A stretch of DNA of 64,000 nucleotides from CAZXFA01 sp964640085 (GCA_964640085.1 CAZXFA010000004.1:1-64000), one strand, 5' to 3'. Positions 33,929-42,319 are shown, counted from the stretch's first letter. Program-made: numbers and translations. The notes: generated by a model not told the origin, from the sequence alone.

Positions 33929-35448
33929 GCGTGCGCTTCCTCCCGCGGGGCCCGCCCCAGGTCGGCGACGAGCCTGGAGAACTCCTCCTCGAACTGGCTC
34001 CGACGTTGGAGCGCGAACCCGCCGACCTTGAGCACTGCCCCACCGGCGTGCGACTCCGCCGTGATCCACAGCTTGCGCCGGGACGTGTACAGGGCCGGCA
34101 GCATCCCCACCAGCAGCAGGATAGCGGCAAGGAGCACGATCCACAGGCCCCGGTCCCGGCTGACCTGGAGCACGGTGTACTCGCGCAGATCGGCGAACCG
34201 CATCGTCACGTCATCCCCAAGGCCCACCGTCTGGTCCGCGCCGATCGCGCCGCTGGATACCTCGCGCATCCGCGAGGTATCCAGCACCGTCGTCCGCTGG
34301 GGCGCCCCGAGCCCCAGGTCGCCTTCGTAGACCGTGTAGGTCATCACGGGTGCGAACGCGCGGACCATCGGCATGGCCGTGCCCGTCTCCAGGAGCGCGT
34401 AAAGCCCCCGGCTGTCCGGCCAGAGCACGAACTCCACCCCGATCTGCGGCCGGACCGACGGGAGCTTCAGCACGCAGTCCCACGGGATCTGGAGCCGGCT
34501 CACCCCATCGGGCGGGATGCCCTGGGTGCACACGATCGGTCCCGACGCGACGGGCTCTCCCGCCCTGTCGACCTCCACGACGGGGGCCCAGCCGTAGCCG
34601 AACTGGTAGAAGCGGACGCCGTCGAGCACCGCGGGCTCGTTCACACGGACCTCCACCTCCCGACCGCCCGAGCCGTCCGCGCGCGAGAGCCGGGCGACGG
34701 TGACGAAGTCCTCGGGCTGGCCGGTTGCACGGTACGCCGCCCGGAACTCCTCGACCTGGAGCTGGATCCCCGAGTGGTCTTCCCCGAAGAACCGTCCCTC
34801 GCGGACGGTGCCGTCGTAGTTCGCGTGCGCCTCGACCCACGTCTGGCCCTCGACCACCACCGCGGTACCCGTGAACCCCGTCCCCTTGCCCCACACGACC
34901 CCGATCAGCAGCAGGAAGAACGACCAGTGGAACAGCAGGCTCCCCACCTCGCGCGCGAGGCCCTTGTCAGCAGCGAGCGCCGGCCTGCCGTTCGCGCGGT
35001 GGACCCGGAACCGTCGCCGGCGGAGCAGCCGACGGGCGCCGGCGATCGCGCGGTCGGGGTCCGCCTTGACGGGTACCTCCGCGTAGTGCCGCAGCCCGTC
35101 GAGCTCACGCGCCGGCGACGGCTTGGTTCGGACGTTCCGTGCCAGGGCACGGGTACGCGGCAGCAGACAGGCCCCGAGCGAGACGAGTAGCAGCCCGTAC
35201 AGCAGCGTGAACCACCACGAGCCGTAGACGTCGAACAACCCGAGCTGCTCGTAGATCCGGGCCCGGAGCGGATGGTCGCGGAACATCGCGGCGATCCGCG
35301 CCTCGGCCACTCCCACCTGCGGGACGAGCGAGCCGGCGACCGCGGCCAGCGCCACGAGCAGCAGGAGGACCAGCGCCGTGCGCATCGAACGGAGCGTCCG
35401 CCACGCCAGGGCGGTGGAGCTGCGGAGCGTGAGCGCGGGAGCGGCCAT
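33925..35448 (-). CDS. resB: Cytochrome c biogenesis protein ResB (Ccs1)
   Basis: 507-residue partner of CcsB in system II. Helices near residues 20-40, 75-95, 165-185 and 440-460, with a large extracytoplasmic domain between (GTAVVVEGQTW and VRVNEPAVLDGVRFYQFGYG). Length and pattern fit the ResB family. ATG start, 42 bases after ccdA. Confidence 0.92.
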   Translation of the reverse strand: MAAPALTLRSSTALAWRTLRSMRTALVLLLLVALAAVAGSLVPQVGVAEARIAAMFRDHPLRARIYEQLGLFDVYGSWWFTLLYGLLLVSLGACLLPRTRALARNVRTKPSPARELDGLRHYAEVPVKADPDRAIAGARRLLRRRRFRVHRANGRPALAADKGLAREVGSLLFHWSFFLLLIGVVWGKGTGFTGTAVVVEGQTWVEAHANYDGTVREGRFFGEDHSGIQLQVEEFRAAYRATGQPEDFVTVARLSRADGSGGREVEVRVNEPAVLDGVRFYQFGYGWAPVVEVDRAGEPVASGPIVCTQGIPPDGVSRLQIPWDCVLKLPSVRPQIGVEFVLWPDSRGLYALLETGTAMPMVRAFAPVMTYTVYEGDLGLGAPQRTTVLDTSRMREVSSGAIGADQTVGLGDDVTMRFADLREYTVLQVSRDRGLWIVLLAAILLLVGMLPALYTSRRKLWITAESHAGGAVLKVGGFALQRRSQFEEEFSRLVADLGRAPREEAHA

Positions 35449-35490
35449 CCGGGTCCGTCGATCCTACCCGGGTCCCGCCCGAGCGACCGA

Positions 35491-36264
35491 TCAGATCGCG
35501 GGCGTGAACCGGCTCACGGCCCGGAGCACCGGGCCCAGGAGTCGGGTCCACAGGTTCGTCGCCACGAGCACGCCGATCGCGACCATCACCGCACCGGAGA
35601 AGCCGGCGAACCAGTGGTAGTTGCGCTTCACGAACGCGAGAGCACCCATCAGACGGCGCAGCCCCAGCCCAACCAGTAGGAACGGCAGGCCGAGTCCTGC
35701 CGAGTAGACGAACAGCAGGAGCGCGCCGCGTCCCGAGCCACCCTGTGCCGCCGCGATCGCGAGCACCCCCGCCAGGACCGGGCCGATGCAGGGTGTCCAC
35801 CCCGCGCCGAACGCCACGCCGAGGGGGAAGGCCCAGACGGGGCCGGGTCGGATGCGCTCGAGCAGCGGTCGTCGCTCGGCGAACAGGACCGGGCGTCCGA
35901 TACGCAGCGCGTACAGGAGCATCAGCACCCCGAACGCCACGATGATCAATCCCGAGATACGGATGCCGGCAGGTGAGCGAAGGATCCTCGTCACCGCCCC
36001 GGTGAACGCCCCGAGGGCGGTGAAGACCGTCGCGAACCCCGCGATGAACATCGCGATCGGCACGACCGGCCGGCGCTCCTCCTGGGTCTCGCCCCCTGTG
36101 ACGAACGAGAGGTACCCGGGGACCAACGGGAACACGCAGGGCGAGGCGAAGGACACGATGCCCGCGGCGAACGCGAGCGCAGGGGCCCACCAGGAGGCGA
36201 GTCCATCCTGCACGAGGTCCGCGAGCACCGGCGCCACGGGGAACCAGTGTAGGGTCGCGGGCAC
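35491..36264 (-). CDS. ccdA: Thiol-disulfide membrane transporter CcdA
   Basis: About 257 residues, six helices. Redox cysteines sit in FASPCVFPLVPGYLSF and AGWTPCIGPVLAG, the CcdA/DsbD-beta signature. Passes reducing equivalents from thioredoxin to extracytoplasmic proteins such as the TlpA protein at 26611-27123. The start is unsure: GTG at 36264 or 36237, neither with a good ribosome site. First gene of the cox/ccm cluster. Confidence 0.88.
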   Translation of the reverse strand: MPATLHWFPVAPVLADLVQDGLASWWAPALAFAAGIVSFASPCVFPLVPGYLSFVTGGETQEERRPVVPIAMFIAGFATVFTALGAFTGAVTRILRSPAGIRISGLIIVAFGVLMLLYALRIGRPVLFAERRPLLERIRPGPVWAFPLGVAFGAGWTPCIGPVLAGVLAIAAAQGGSGRGALLLFVYSAGLGLPFLLVGLGLRRLMGALAFVKRNYHWFAGFSGAVMVAIGVLVATNLWTRLLGPVLRAVSRFTPAI

Positions 36265-36317
36265 GGAGCACGTGGGTTGCGGTGTCCGCGTCTTCCTTGC
36301 GATAGTGCCCACCGGGC

Positions 36318-36335
36318 TTGTGAAGGGATTCACGA
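36318..36335. promoter_or_regulatory. Rex operator 3, between ccdA and the bc-complex operon
   Basis: TTGTGAAGGGATTCACGA differs from a perfect Rex palindrome at one base. It lies in the divergent spacer, 54 bases from the ccdA start and 137 bases before the first bc-operon gene, so it could control either or both directions. Confidence 0.7.
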
Positions 36336-36387
36336 GCACGCCGTCTGGGGACGGCGCTCCGGGAACCGGAGGGTTCGAGGACGGCGG

Positions 36388-36393
36388 TACTAT
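36388..36393 (+). promoter_or_regulatory. Possible -10 element of the bc-complex operon
   Basis: TACTAT on the plus strand is a near-consensus -10; I see no good -35 at the right distance. Transcription would start near 36400 and leave a leader of about 70 bases before the first gene. Confidence 0.35.
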
Positions 36394-36471
36394 GATCGGC
36401 CGATCGCGGGAAGTTCCGTCGGGGGAGGCCGGTGACACGGGTGATACGGTCCGGATGAGGATGGGGTTCGC

Positions 36472-36822
36472 ATGAAGGTCCCGCAGAGGCTCTTGAAGCT
36501 CAAGGAGCAGGCGGAGCGACCCCTCAGGGACTTCGAGTGGACCTGGACCTCCGCGGTGGTGTTCTCGCTGGGGCTCGCGTTCTTCTCCGTGATCACGATG
36601 GCCGTGATCCCCTCGTTCTGGCTCTACTTCGCCGAGCAGAAGCTGGGGTGGGGCGGGCTGTCGGGCACCTCGAACTGGCGCCCGCTGCTGCGGGACTTCA
36701 TCGCCGTCAACCTCGCGATGGGGCCGTTCGTGACCGTCGTGGTGCTGGCCGCGATCTTGCAGAACTGGCGCCGGCGGCTGCGGGGCGGGTCGGCTGGGCG
36801 TCCCGGTGGCGGCTACCGATGA
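36472..36822 (+). CDS. Small two-helix membrane protein, first gene of bc-complex operon
   Basis: 116 residues, family not recognised. A basic amphipathic amino end (VPQRLLKLKEQAERPL) precedes two TM helices (about 28-52 and 75-97), with a short loop holding FAEQKLGWGGLSGTSNW. The carboxy end is basic. ATG with GGATGGGG upstream. Position as the first gene of the operon suggests an accessory subunit or assembly factor of the quinol:cytochrome c reductase. Confidence 0.7.
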   Translation: MKVPQRLLKLKEQAERPLRDFEWTWTSAVVFSLGLAFFSVITMAVIPSFWLYFAEQKLGWGGLSGTSNWRPLLRDFIAVNLAMGPFVTVVVLAAILQNWRRRLRGGSAGRPGGGYR

Positions 36823-36847
36823 GGAACCCGTAGGGGGCCACGCACAC

Positions 36848-37249
36848 ATGCCCTTCACGAAGACCGAGGTCGACATCCACACCGACTACGTCGTGGAGGC
36901 CGTCGACCCCGACTGGCTGTCGCAGGGCGTCCGGTCGCCCAAGCACCTGATGCTGGATCCCGACAACTGCATCCTCTGCCGGGCCTGCGAGGACGTCTGT
37001 CCCTGGAACTGCATCTACATGATGTCGCCGGAGATCGTCGAGGGGGCGGAGGACGAGGCGGTGGGGGCCGAGGTCGGGACGTCCTACTCGGTCTTCGTCG
37101 TGGACGACAACGCGTGCACTCGCTGCTCGGTGTGCGTCGAGCGCTGCCCGACCGACACCCTGTACTATGCCCGGCTGCCCGAGGCTTCCGGTGGCACCCG
37201 GACGATGGCCGCGGTCCCCGAGTCCCAGCGCGCCGAGGCCGACGGGTAG
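36848..37249 (+). CDS. Two-cluster [4Fe-4S] ferredoxin-like protein of the bc-complex operon
   Basis: 133 residues with two CxxCxxCxxxCP motifs: Cys41/44/47/51 and Cys90/93/96/100. An acidic insert (residues 60-80) separates them. No signal peptide, so it should be cytoplasmic. ATG at 36848 is preferred (AGGGGG about ten bases upstream) over GTG 36806, which would overlap the previous gene. A ferredoxin between bc-complex genes is uncommon; it may be a peripheral subunit exchanging electrons with the quinone pool on the cytoplasmic side (inference). Confidence 0.88.
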   Translation: MPFTKTEVDIHTDYVVEAVDPDWLSQGVRSPKHLMLDPDNCILCRACEDVCPWNCIYMMSPEIVEGAEDEAVGAEVGTSYSVFVVDDNACTRCSVCVERCPTDTLYYARLPEASGGTRTMAAVPESQRAEADG

Positions 37250-37270
37250 ACGGACGGGAAGAGGAGACCG

Positions 37271-38041
37271 GTGAAGCTCAAGCCGCCGACGCCCAGCGAG
37301 GTGCTGGACCGCGTCCGCGAGACCGAGGTCTGGAAGTCGATCTTCCGGCCGGGCTCCATCTTCCGGAGGGGCTACAAGGACACGTCGCGCGACCGCGCGC
37401 TCGCGACGATGAACAACGTCCTGTACCACCTGCACCCGGTCAAGCTGAAGCGCCATGGCCTGAAGCTGACGTACACGTTCTGCCTCGGCGGCCTGTCGTT
37501 CTTCCTGTTCATCCTGCTCACGATCACCGGGATCTACCTGATGTTCTTCTTCCGCCCGGCGGCCGAGCTGGGCGCCGCGCAGGCCTACGCCGACATGCAG
37601 AGCATCCGGACATCCGTCTTCTTTGGGGACCTGGTGCGCAACATCCACCGCTGGGGGGCGCACCTCATGGTCTTCAGCGTCACGTTGCACATGGCCCGCG
37701 TGTTCTACACCGGCTCCTACAAGCCTCCGCGCGAGTTCAACTGGGTGGTGGGGGTCGTGTTGCTGTTCCTCACGCTCGGGCTCTCGTTCACCGGGTACCT
37801 GCTCCCGTGGGACCAGCTCGCGATCTGGGCGGTCACCGTGGGCACCTCGCTGGCGGGCTACTCGCCGCTGATCGCCAAGCAGGCCAACTTCCTGCTGCTC
37901 GGCGGGGTGGTCGTGGGACCGGATACGCTGCTGCGTTGGTACGTCCTGCACGTGCTGGCGCTGCCGTTCGTCATGGTGATCTTCCTCGCCGTCCACTTCT
38001 GGCGGATCCGGAAGGACGGCGGCATCTCGGGACCGCTGTAG
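37271..38041 (+). CDS. qcrB: Cytochrome b, b6-like amino-terminal half (split QcrB)
   Basis: 256 residues with four helices. Heme ligands: His126 and His140 (13 residues between) and His227 and His242 (14 residues between). The 14-residue spacing in the second pair is characteristic of b6 rather than mitochondrial-type cytochrome b. Cys71 in TFCLGGLSFF aligns with the b6 cysteine that covalently binds the extra heme c(n), so a fifth-heme arrangement is likely. GTG start with GAGGAG upstream. Ends before the helix E-H half, which is a separate gene. Confidence 0.93.
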   Translation: MKLKPPTPSEVLDRVRETEVWKSIFRPGSIFRRGYKDTSRDRALATMNNVLYHLHPVKLKRHGLKLTYTFCLGGLSFFLFILLTITGIYLMFFFRPAAELGAAQAYADMQSIRTSVFFGDLVRNIHRWGAHLMVFSVTLHMARVFYTGSYKPPREFNWVVGVVLLFLTLGLSFTGYLLPWDQLAIWAVTVGTSLAGYSPLIAKQANFLLLGGVVVGPDTLLRWYVLHVLALPFVMVIFLAVHFWRIRKDGGISGPL

Positions 38042-38063
38042 ACCGAAGGGCCACGGGGGGGAC

Positions 38064-38921
38064 ATGGCTCGCGAGGACACGCCGCTCGACCAGGAGACCT
38101 TCGATCGGGTCCTGGCCGAGGAGCTCGAGAAGGGCACCGATCGTCGCGTGGCCGAGGGCCGAGCCCGCTCGGCCGCCGTCAAGGCGCACCGGGCGAAGAC
38201 CGGCGAGGCTGGTCCGGCTCCTGCCCCGGCGCCCGCGACCGCCGGCGCGCAGGCTCCTACCCCTGCCGCGGCGGAGTCGCCTGCGCCTCCGGCCACCTCC
38301 GGAACCGCAGCCCCAACCCCGGCTCCCGGGTCCGTCGCGGCCGCGCCGGCGACGACGGCGGTGGCCCCCACCCGGCAGGCGCCGTCCCCGAGCGGCGCCG
38401 TCCCCGAGCCGAAGAAGGGCGCGCCGGAGAAGCATCGGCTCCTGGCGCTCGTCCCACCCGAGGGGATCCAGCGGGTGGAGCGCGAGCAGGGCGACCGCGT
38501 GAACGTCTGGCCGCACCTGCTGATCGAGGAGTTCATCGCGATGCTGGTGGTGCTCGCCGGGCTCGTCATCTTCTCGACCTTCGTCAACGCGCCGCTGCGG
38601 GAGCTCGCCAACCCGAACCTCACGCCGAACCCCTCGAAGGCTCCCTGGTACTTCCTCGGGCTCCAGGAGCTGCTCCGGTACTTCCACCCGATGGTCGGCG
38701 GGGTGCTGTTCGCACCGACGCTGGTTCTCCTGGCGCTGGCCGTCGTCCCCTACGTGGACCGGAACCCGAGCACCAAGCCCGGGGACCGGAAGCTCGCAAT
38801 CACCATGTTCACGATGCTCCTGATGTTCGGGGCGACGCTCACGATCATCGGGTCCTTCTTCCGCGGCACCGGATACAACTGGGTGTGGCCGTGGGCCCAG
38901 GGGGTGTTCTTCGAGCTGTGA
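38064..38921 (+). CDS. Cytochrome b carboxy-terminal half (subunit IV-like) with N-terminal helical motif and Ala/Pro linker
   Basis: 285 residues. Residues 8-45 (starting LDQETFDRVLAE) match about 30 of 38 positions in the NuoI tail encoded at 3222-4058. Residues about 50-125 are an Ala/Pro-rich linker. From about 135 the cytochrome b helix E-G region follows, with the quinol-oxidation-site motif in the form APWYFLGLQELL (PEWY class) and three hydrophobic helices. Usual subunit IV is about 160 residues, so the first 130 residues are an addition. ATG start; its stop overlaps the Rieske start. Confidence 0.92.
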   Translation: MAREDTPLDQETFDRVLAEELEKGTDRRVAEGRARSAAVKAHRAKTGEAGPAPAPAPATAGAQAPTPAAAESPAPPATSGTAAPTPAPGSVAAAPATTAVAPTRQAPSPSGAVPEPKKGAPEKHRLLALVPPEGIQRVEREQGDRVNVWPHLLIEEFIAMLVVLAGLVIFSTFVNAPLRELANPNLTPNPSKAPWYFLGLQELLRYFHPMVGGVLFAPTLVLLALAVVPYVDRNPSTKPGDRKLAITMFTMLLMFGATLTIIGSFFRGTGYNWVWPWAQGVFFEL

Positions 38922-39649
38922 CGCCGGCGCTCGCCATCTCGAGCGGCACGGTCGCGGCCCTGGTCGCGATCGCCGTGCTGGACCTGTTCGCGATCGTGTT
39001 CGGCCTGTCGTTCGTGCGCGCACGGCGGGAACAGCGCGCGGCCGAGGAGGCCCGGACGGCCGCCGCCCTCGGCGAGCCGCCCCCCAAGGCACCCAGGCCG
39101 GTCAGCCGGCGCGAGTTCTTCCGGCGTTCGCTCGTGTCCTCGCTGGTGGTCTTCGGGGCCCAGTTCGGCGGCGCCACCCTCGCGTTCCTCTGGCCGAACC
39201 TCAGGGGCGGGTTCGGGTCGGTGATCAACGCCGGCAAGCTCGAGGACATCCGGAGCTCGATCGCCGACACGGAGCAGCCCGTGTACTCGGGCACCGGCCG
39301 CTTCTACCTGGTCCGGTACGAAGGGCGACCGACGGACGAGGCCGACTACGAAGCGGAGGGCGTGACCGCGCAGGGGATCATGCCGTTGTACCAGCGATGC
39401 GTCCACCTCGGGTGTCGCGTGCCGTTCTGTCAGCAGTCGCAGTGGTTCGAGTGCCCCTGTCACGGGTCGAAGTACAACACCGCCGGCGAGTACAAGCTGG
39501 GTCCGGCACCGCGGGGCCTTGACCGGTTCCAGCTTACGGTGACGGACGCCGGTGACGTGATGGTCGACACGTCCGTGGTCATCCAGGGTCCGCCCAGGGG
39601 CGTCGACACGTTGAACCGGCCGCAGGCCGGTCCGTTCTGCGTCGCGTGA
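38918..39649 (+). CDS. qcrA: Rieske [2Fe-2S] protein of the bc complex
   Basis: 243 residues. The first helix (about 5-33) and a twin-arginine-like segment SRREFFRRSLVSS (63-75) before a second helix resemble actinobacterial Rieske proteins with extra helices. Cluster ligands Cys161, His163, Cys179 and His182, with the disulfide pair Cys166/Cys181, in CVHLGC and CPCHGS. GTG start overlaps the preceding stop (GTGA). Confidence 0.95.
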   Translation: MTPALAISSGTVAALVAIAVLDLFAIVFGLSFVRARREQRAAEEARTAAALGEPPPKAPRPVSRREFFRRSLVSSLVVFGAQFGGATLAFLWPNLRGGFGSVINAGKLEDIRSSIADTEQPVYSGTGRFYLVRYEGRPTDEADYEAEGVTAQGIMPLYQRCVHLGCRVPFCQQSQWFECPCHGSKYNTAGEYKLGPAPRGLDRFQLTVTDAGDVMVDTSVVIQGPPRGVDTLNRPQAGPFCVA

Positions 39650-40392
39650 TGGTCGCCCTGACGCAGGCCCAGGGCGTCATCCTCGCGATCGGTGGCGCGA
39701 TCTTCGTCCTCGCGGCGGGCGGAGCGCTCTTGCTGCGAGGACTTCGCCGGGAGGCTCGGCCCGACATCCCTCGGGCCATGCGTCCCGGGCCCTCGGACCC
39801 GGACCTGGAGACCCCCCTGCTGCACAAGCTCCAGGGCTGGGGCGTACTCCTGGTCGTCTTGTTCGTGGTCTGGGTCCCGGCCACGTGGCTGTTCGAACCG
39901 TCGACCAACCTCGCCCAGGAGGAGGCCCTGCTCTCCGACTCCGTCACCCGGGGGGAACACGCGGTCCAGGAGTTCACGGAGGAGAACCAGGCCGGGATGG
40001 GGTGCGTCCGCTGTCACGGTCCCGAGCTCCGCGGCGGCACGATCGCCGACCCTGCCACCGGCACGCCGCTGCTGACCCCGAACCTCACCACGGTCTGCGG
40101 CGGGCCGTTCACGGGGCATCCGCTGATCTACGGCCTGCGTGACATCTACACCGTGATCGAGCAGGGGCGGGGACAGATCATGCCCTCGTGGAGCATCCGG
40201 TACGCGGGAGCGCTCAACGACCAGCAGATCAACGACATCGTCAACTACATCGTCTCGATCCAGGACGAGTCCCAGGTCCCGTTCGAGCGCAACCTCTGCA
40301 TCAACCCCGACGCCCAGCAGGCTGCGGTGGACGAGTTCCTGGACGGCAACCTCGCCAACAAGCCGAACCCGACGGACCGGGTGGAGCTCTGA
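39646..40392 (+). CDS. Membrane-anchored monoheme cytochrome c of the bc complex
   Basis: 248 residues. Two helices (about 8-31 and 65-84) anchor a class I cytochrome c domain with one heme site, Cys120/Cys123/His124 in GCVRCHG, and an axial Met in QIMPSWS. It plays the cytochrome c1/QcrC part; mycobacterial QcrC has two hemes, this has one. Start GTG overlaps the Rieske stop; an ATG one codon later is equally good. Confidence 0.92.
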   Translation: MMVALTQAQGVILAIGGAIFVLAAGGALLLRGLRREARPDIPRAMRPGPSDPDLETPLLHKLQGWGVLLVVLFVVWVPATWLFEPSTNLAQEEALLSDSVTRGEHAVQEFTEENQAGMGCVRCHGPELRGGTIADPATGTPLLTPNLTTVCGGPFTGHPLIYGLRDIYTVIEQGRGQIMPSWSIRYAGALNDQQINDIVNYIVSIQDESQVPFERNLCINPDAQQAAVDEFLDGNLANKPNPTDRVEL

Positions 40393-41138
40393 TGCCCGGC
40401 GCGGAGAGCTGCCTCGGCATCGAGATCGCCTGCGAGACCCTGGTCAAGGGCGGCTTGACGGTCGTGATGGCCTTCGTCCTGTTCGTGGGGAGCATCATGT
40501 TGCTGCTCTCGGCGGTCTTCGGCCGTCGGATGGGCTACCTGGTGCTCGCGGTGGCGTTCTTCGGGTGGATGGCGATCCTCTCCGCCCTATGGGCGTTCGG
40601 CTTCTGGTCCCAGGGGCCCGACACACCGGTGAACCTCGGCCCCCGCGGCGAGGAACCCTCGTGGGTCGTGGAAGCGGTGGGGACGAGCCCCGAGGCGGTT
40701 CGCGAAGCCTTCGCCGGCTACCCGGACGGCGATGCGTGGCGGATCCCGGGATCGAACGACAACGACGCGAGCTCGGTCCAGTCCGTGACCTCGTCGGCGC
40801 AGGGGTTCCTGGCCCGTCGCGCGAACGAGGATCTCGGCCTCGGGATGCACGATCCCGGTGCCGTGCAGACCGCCGACTTCGCGATCCAGGACGTCCGCTT
40901 CGCCACCGACGGGGACACGTCCCTGGCGGGGGCGCGCGCCTACTTCACGGGCGGAGGGCCGGTGCTCACGATGTATCTCCGCCACGACCCCGGCAGCGTC
41001 AACCGGTACTCGTGGATGTTCCTGATCGGCTCGTTGGTCGGGCTCGCTATCCACATCCCGCTGCTGGACCGGGCCGAACGCAAGCGCAAGGAGATCCTGA
41101 CGGGCGGAGCAGCGCCGCCCTGGTACGGACCCGCCTAG
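40392..41138 (+). CDS. Unknown membrane protein of the bc-complex operon
   Basis: 248 residues, family not recognised. Two helices near the amino end (about 20-42 and 47-69), an exported domain of about 130 residues with no cysteine-heme or metal motif, and a last helix (about 212-232) followed by a basic tail. The ATG overlaps the cytochrome c stop (TGATG), so it is translationally coupled and probably a complex subunit. Confidence 0.72.
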   Translation: MPGAESCLGIEIACETLVKGGLTVVMAFVLFVGSIMLLLSAVFGRRMGYLVLAVAFFGWMAILSALWAFGFWSQGPDTPVNLGPRGEEPSWVVEAVGTSPEAVREAFAGYPDGDAWRIPGSNDNDASSVQSVTSSAQGFLARRANEDLGLGMHDPGAVQTADFAIQDVRFATDGDTSLAGARAYFTGGGPVLTMYLRHDPGSVNRYSWMFLIGSLVGLAIHIPLLDRAERKRKEILTGGAAPPWYGPA

Positions 41139-41147
41139 GAGGGAAGG

Positions 41148-41261
41148 ATGCTCGCACAGGAAGCCGCACGCCTGATCGACCAGGGTTCCGTGCAGTTCAT
41201 CCTGTTCGGCGCGATGGTCGTGGTGGTCTTCGTCGCGCTGTGGTTCATGATCGCGAAGTAG
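41148..41261 (+). CDS. 37-residue single-helix membrane peptide, last gene of bc-complex operon
   Basis: MLAQEAARLIDQGSVQFILF opens the peptide and is followed by one continuous helix ending WFMIAK. A full AGGAGG ribosome site stands six bases before the ATG, nine bases after the previous stop, which strongly supports translation. Resembles in size the single-helix subunits of b6f (PetG/L/M/N class) or CcoQ, but no sequence homology is claimed. Its end overlaps the convergent rex gene by 17 bases. Confidence 0.75.
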   Translation: MLAQEAARLIDQGSVQFILFGAMVVVVFVALWFMIAK

Positions 41262-41967
41262 CCGGACGACCGGAGCCGCCCGGTTTGGCGCTCGACGGGC
41301 CCCCGGATCCTCCATCGCTCCGTGTCAGACCCTCGAGCGCGGCGTCGCGTTGCTGGTAGTACGTGAGGATCTGGAGCTCCACGGCCAGATCCACCTTCCG
41401 GACCCGGACGGGGCCGGGGACCGTGATCGCGACCGGCGCGAAGTTCAGGATCGAGCGGATCCCGGCCGCGACCATGGCCTCGGCCACCTGCTGCGCCGCC
41501 GATGCCGGCGTCGAGATCACCCCGATCAGCCCCCGATGGCTCCGTGCGACCCCCGCGAGGTCCTCGAGCGGGCGCACCGGGATCCCGTTCACCTCCTGCT
41601 CGATCTTCGCGGGGTCCGTATCGATCAGCGCCGCCGTGCGGAAGCCGCGTTCGGCGAACCCGCGGTAGTTGGCCAGCGCCCGGCCGAGGTTGCCCACGCC
41701 GACGATCACCACCGGCTGGTGTTGGGTGAGGCCGAGCTCGCGCCGGATGTGATGGATCAGGTACGCGACGTCGTACCCCACGCCCCTCGTGCCGTAGGAG
41801 CCCAGATGCGACAGATCCTTGCGCACCTTGGCGGAGTTCACGCCCGCGGCCTCGGCCAGGTGCTCCGAGGACGCCGTGACGACGCCCCCCTCCGCCATCT
41901 CGACCAGCGCTCGGAGGTAGATCGGCAGGCGGCCGACCGTGGCTTCGGGGATCGTTCGGTCACTCAC
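41245..41967 (-). CDS. rex: Redox-sensing transcriptional repressor Rex
   Basis: 240 residues. Winged-helix DNA-binding domain at the amino end (RLPIYLRALVEM and AAGVNSAKVRKDLSHLGSYG) and a Rossmann NAD(H)-binding domain with VVIVGVGNLGRALANY. NADH releases Rex from TTGTGAA-N4-TTCACAA operators; three such sites are in this window ahead of nuo and near the bc genes. The last 25 residues are a Ser/Gly-rich tail beyond the usual end. GTG start. Confidence 0.97.
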   Translation of the reverse strand: MSDRTIPEATVGRLPIYLRALVEMAEGGVVTASSEHLAEAAGVNSAKVRKDLSHLGSYGTRGVGYDVAYLIHHIRRELGLTQHQPVVIVGVGNLGRALANYRGFAERGFRTAALIDTDPAKIEQEVNGIPVRPLEDLAGVARSHRGLIGVISTPASAAQQVAEAMVAAGIRSILNFAPVAITVPGPVRVRKVDLAVELQILTYYQQRDAALEGLTRSDGGSGGPSSAKPGGSGRPATSRS

Positions 41968-42025
41968 CCGGCGCTCACGGGTCTAGCCTAACGCATCGCG
42001 CGGCCGCGTTCACGAATGCACGAGC

Positions 42026-42265
42026 TCAGCGCTGCAAGGCTTCCCGGAGTACGCGGGGTTCGACGCGGGTCTCGAAGAGCTCCTCCCCGTCCACCAGAAC
42101 CACCGGGATGCGCAAGCCGAACTCGCGCTCGAGGGCCTCGTCGCCGGAGATGTCCACCTCTTCGAACCCGAACGGCGTCCGCGCACGCTCGAGGAGGATC
42201 GCGTCTCGCGCCTCGTCGCACAGGCCACAGCCCGGTCGCGAGTAGAGCAGGACGGAGTGCCCCAT
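42026..42265 (-). CDS. Glutaredoxin-like protein
   Basis: 79 residues with a thioredoxin-type CxxC, SRPGCGLCDEARD, and the RIPVVLVDGEELFET cis-proline region. Family of short glutaredoxin-like proteins often next to rex in actinobacteria. ATG at 42265. Divergent from the sigma factor gene. Confidence 0.85.
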   Translation of the reverse strand: MGHSVLLYSRPGCGLCDEARDAILLERARTPFGFEEVDISGDEALEREFGLRIPVVLVDGEELFETRVEPRVLREALQR

Positions 42266-42319
42266 CGGCGGGCATCGTACCGACCGCCCCTCGAGCGGGC
42301 CTATGGTAGGAACGGGAGC

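Noticed and set aside
41968..42025. Rex autoregulatory operator before rex
   Set aside because: GTGAG and TTCACGAA fragments are present but no spaced inverted repeat matches the operator.
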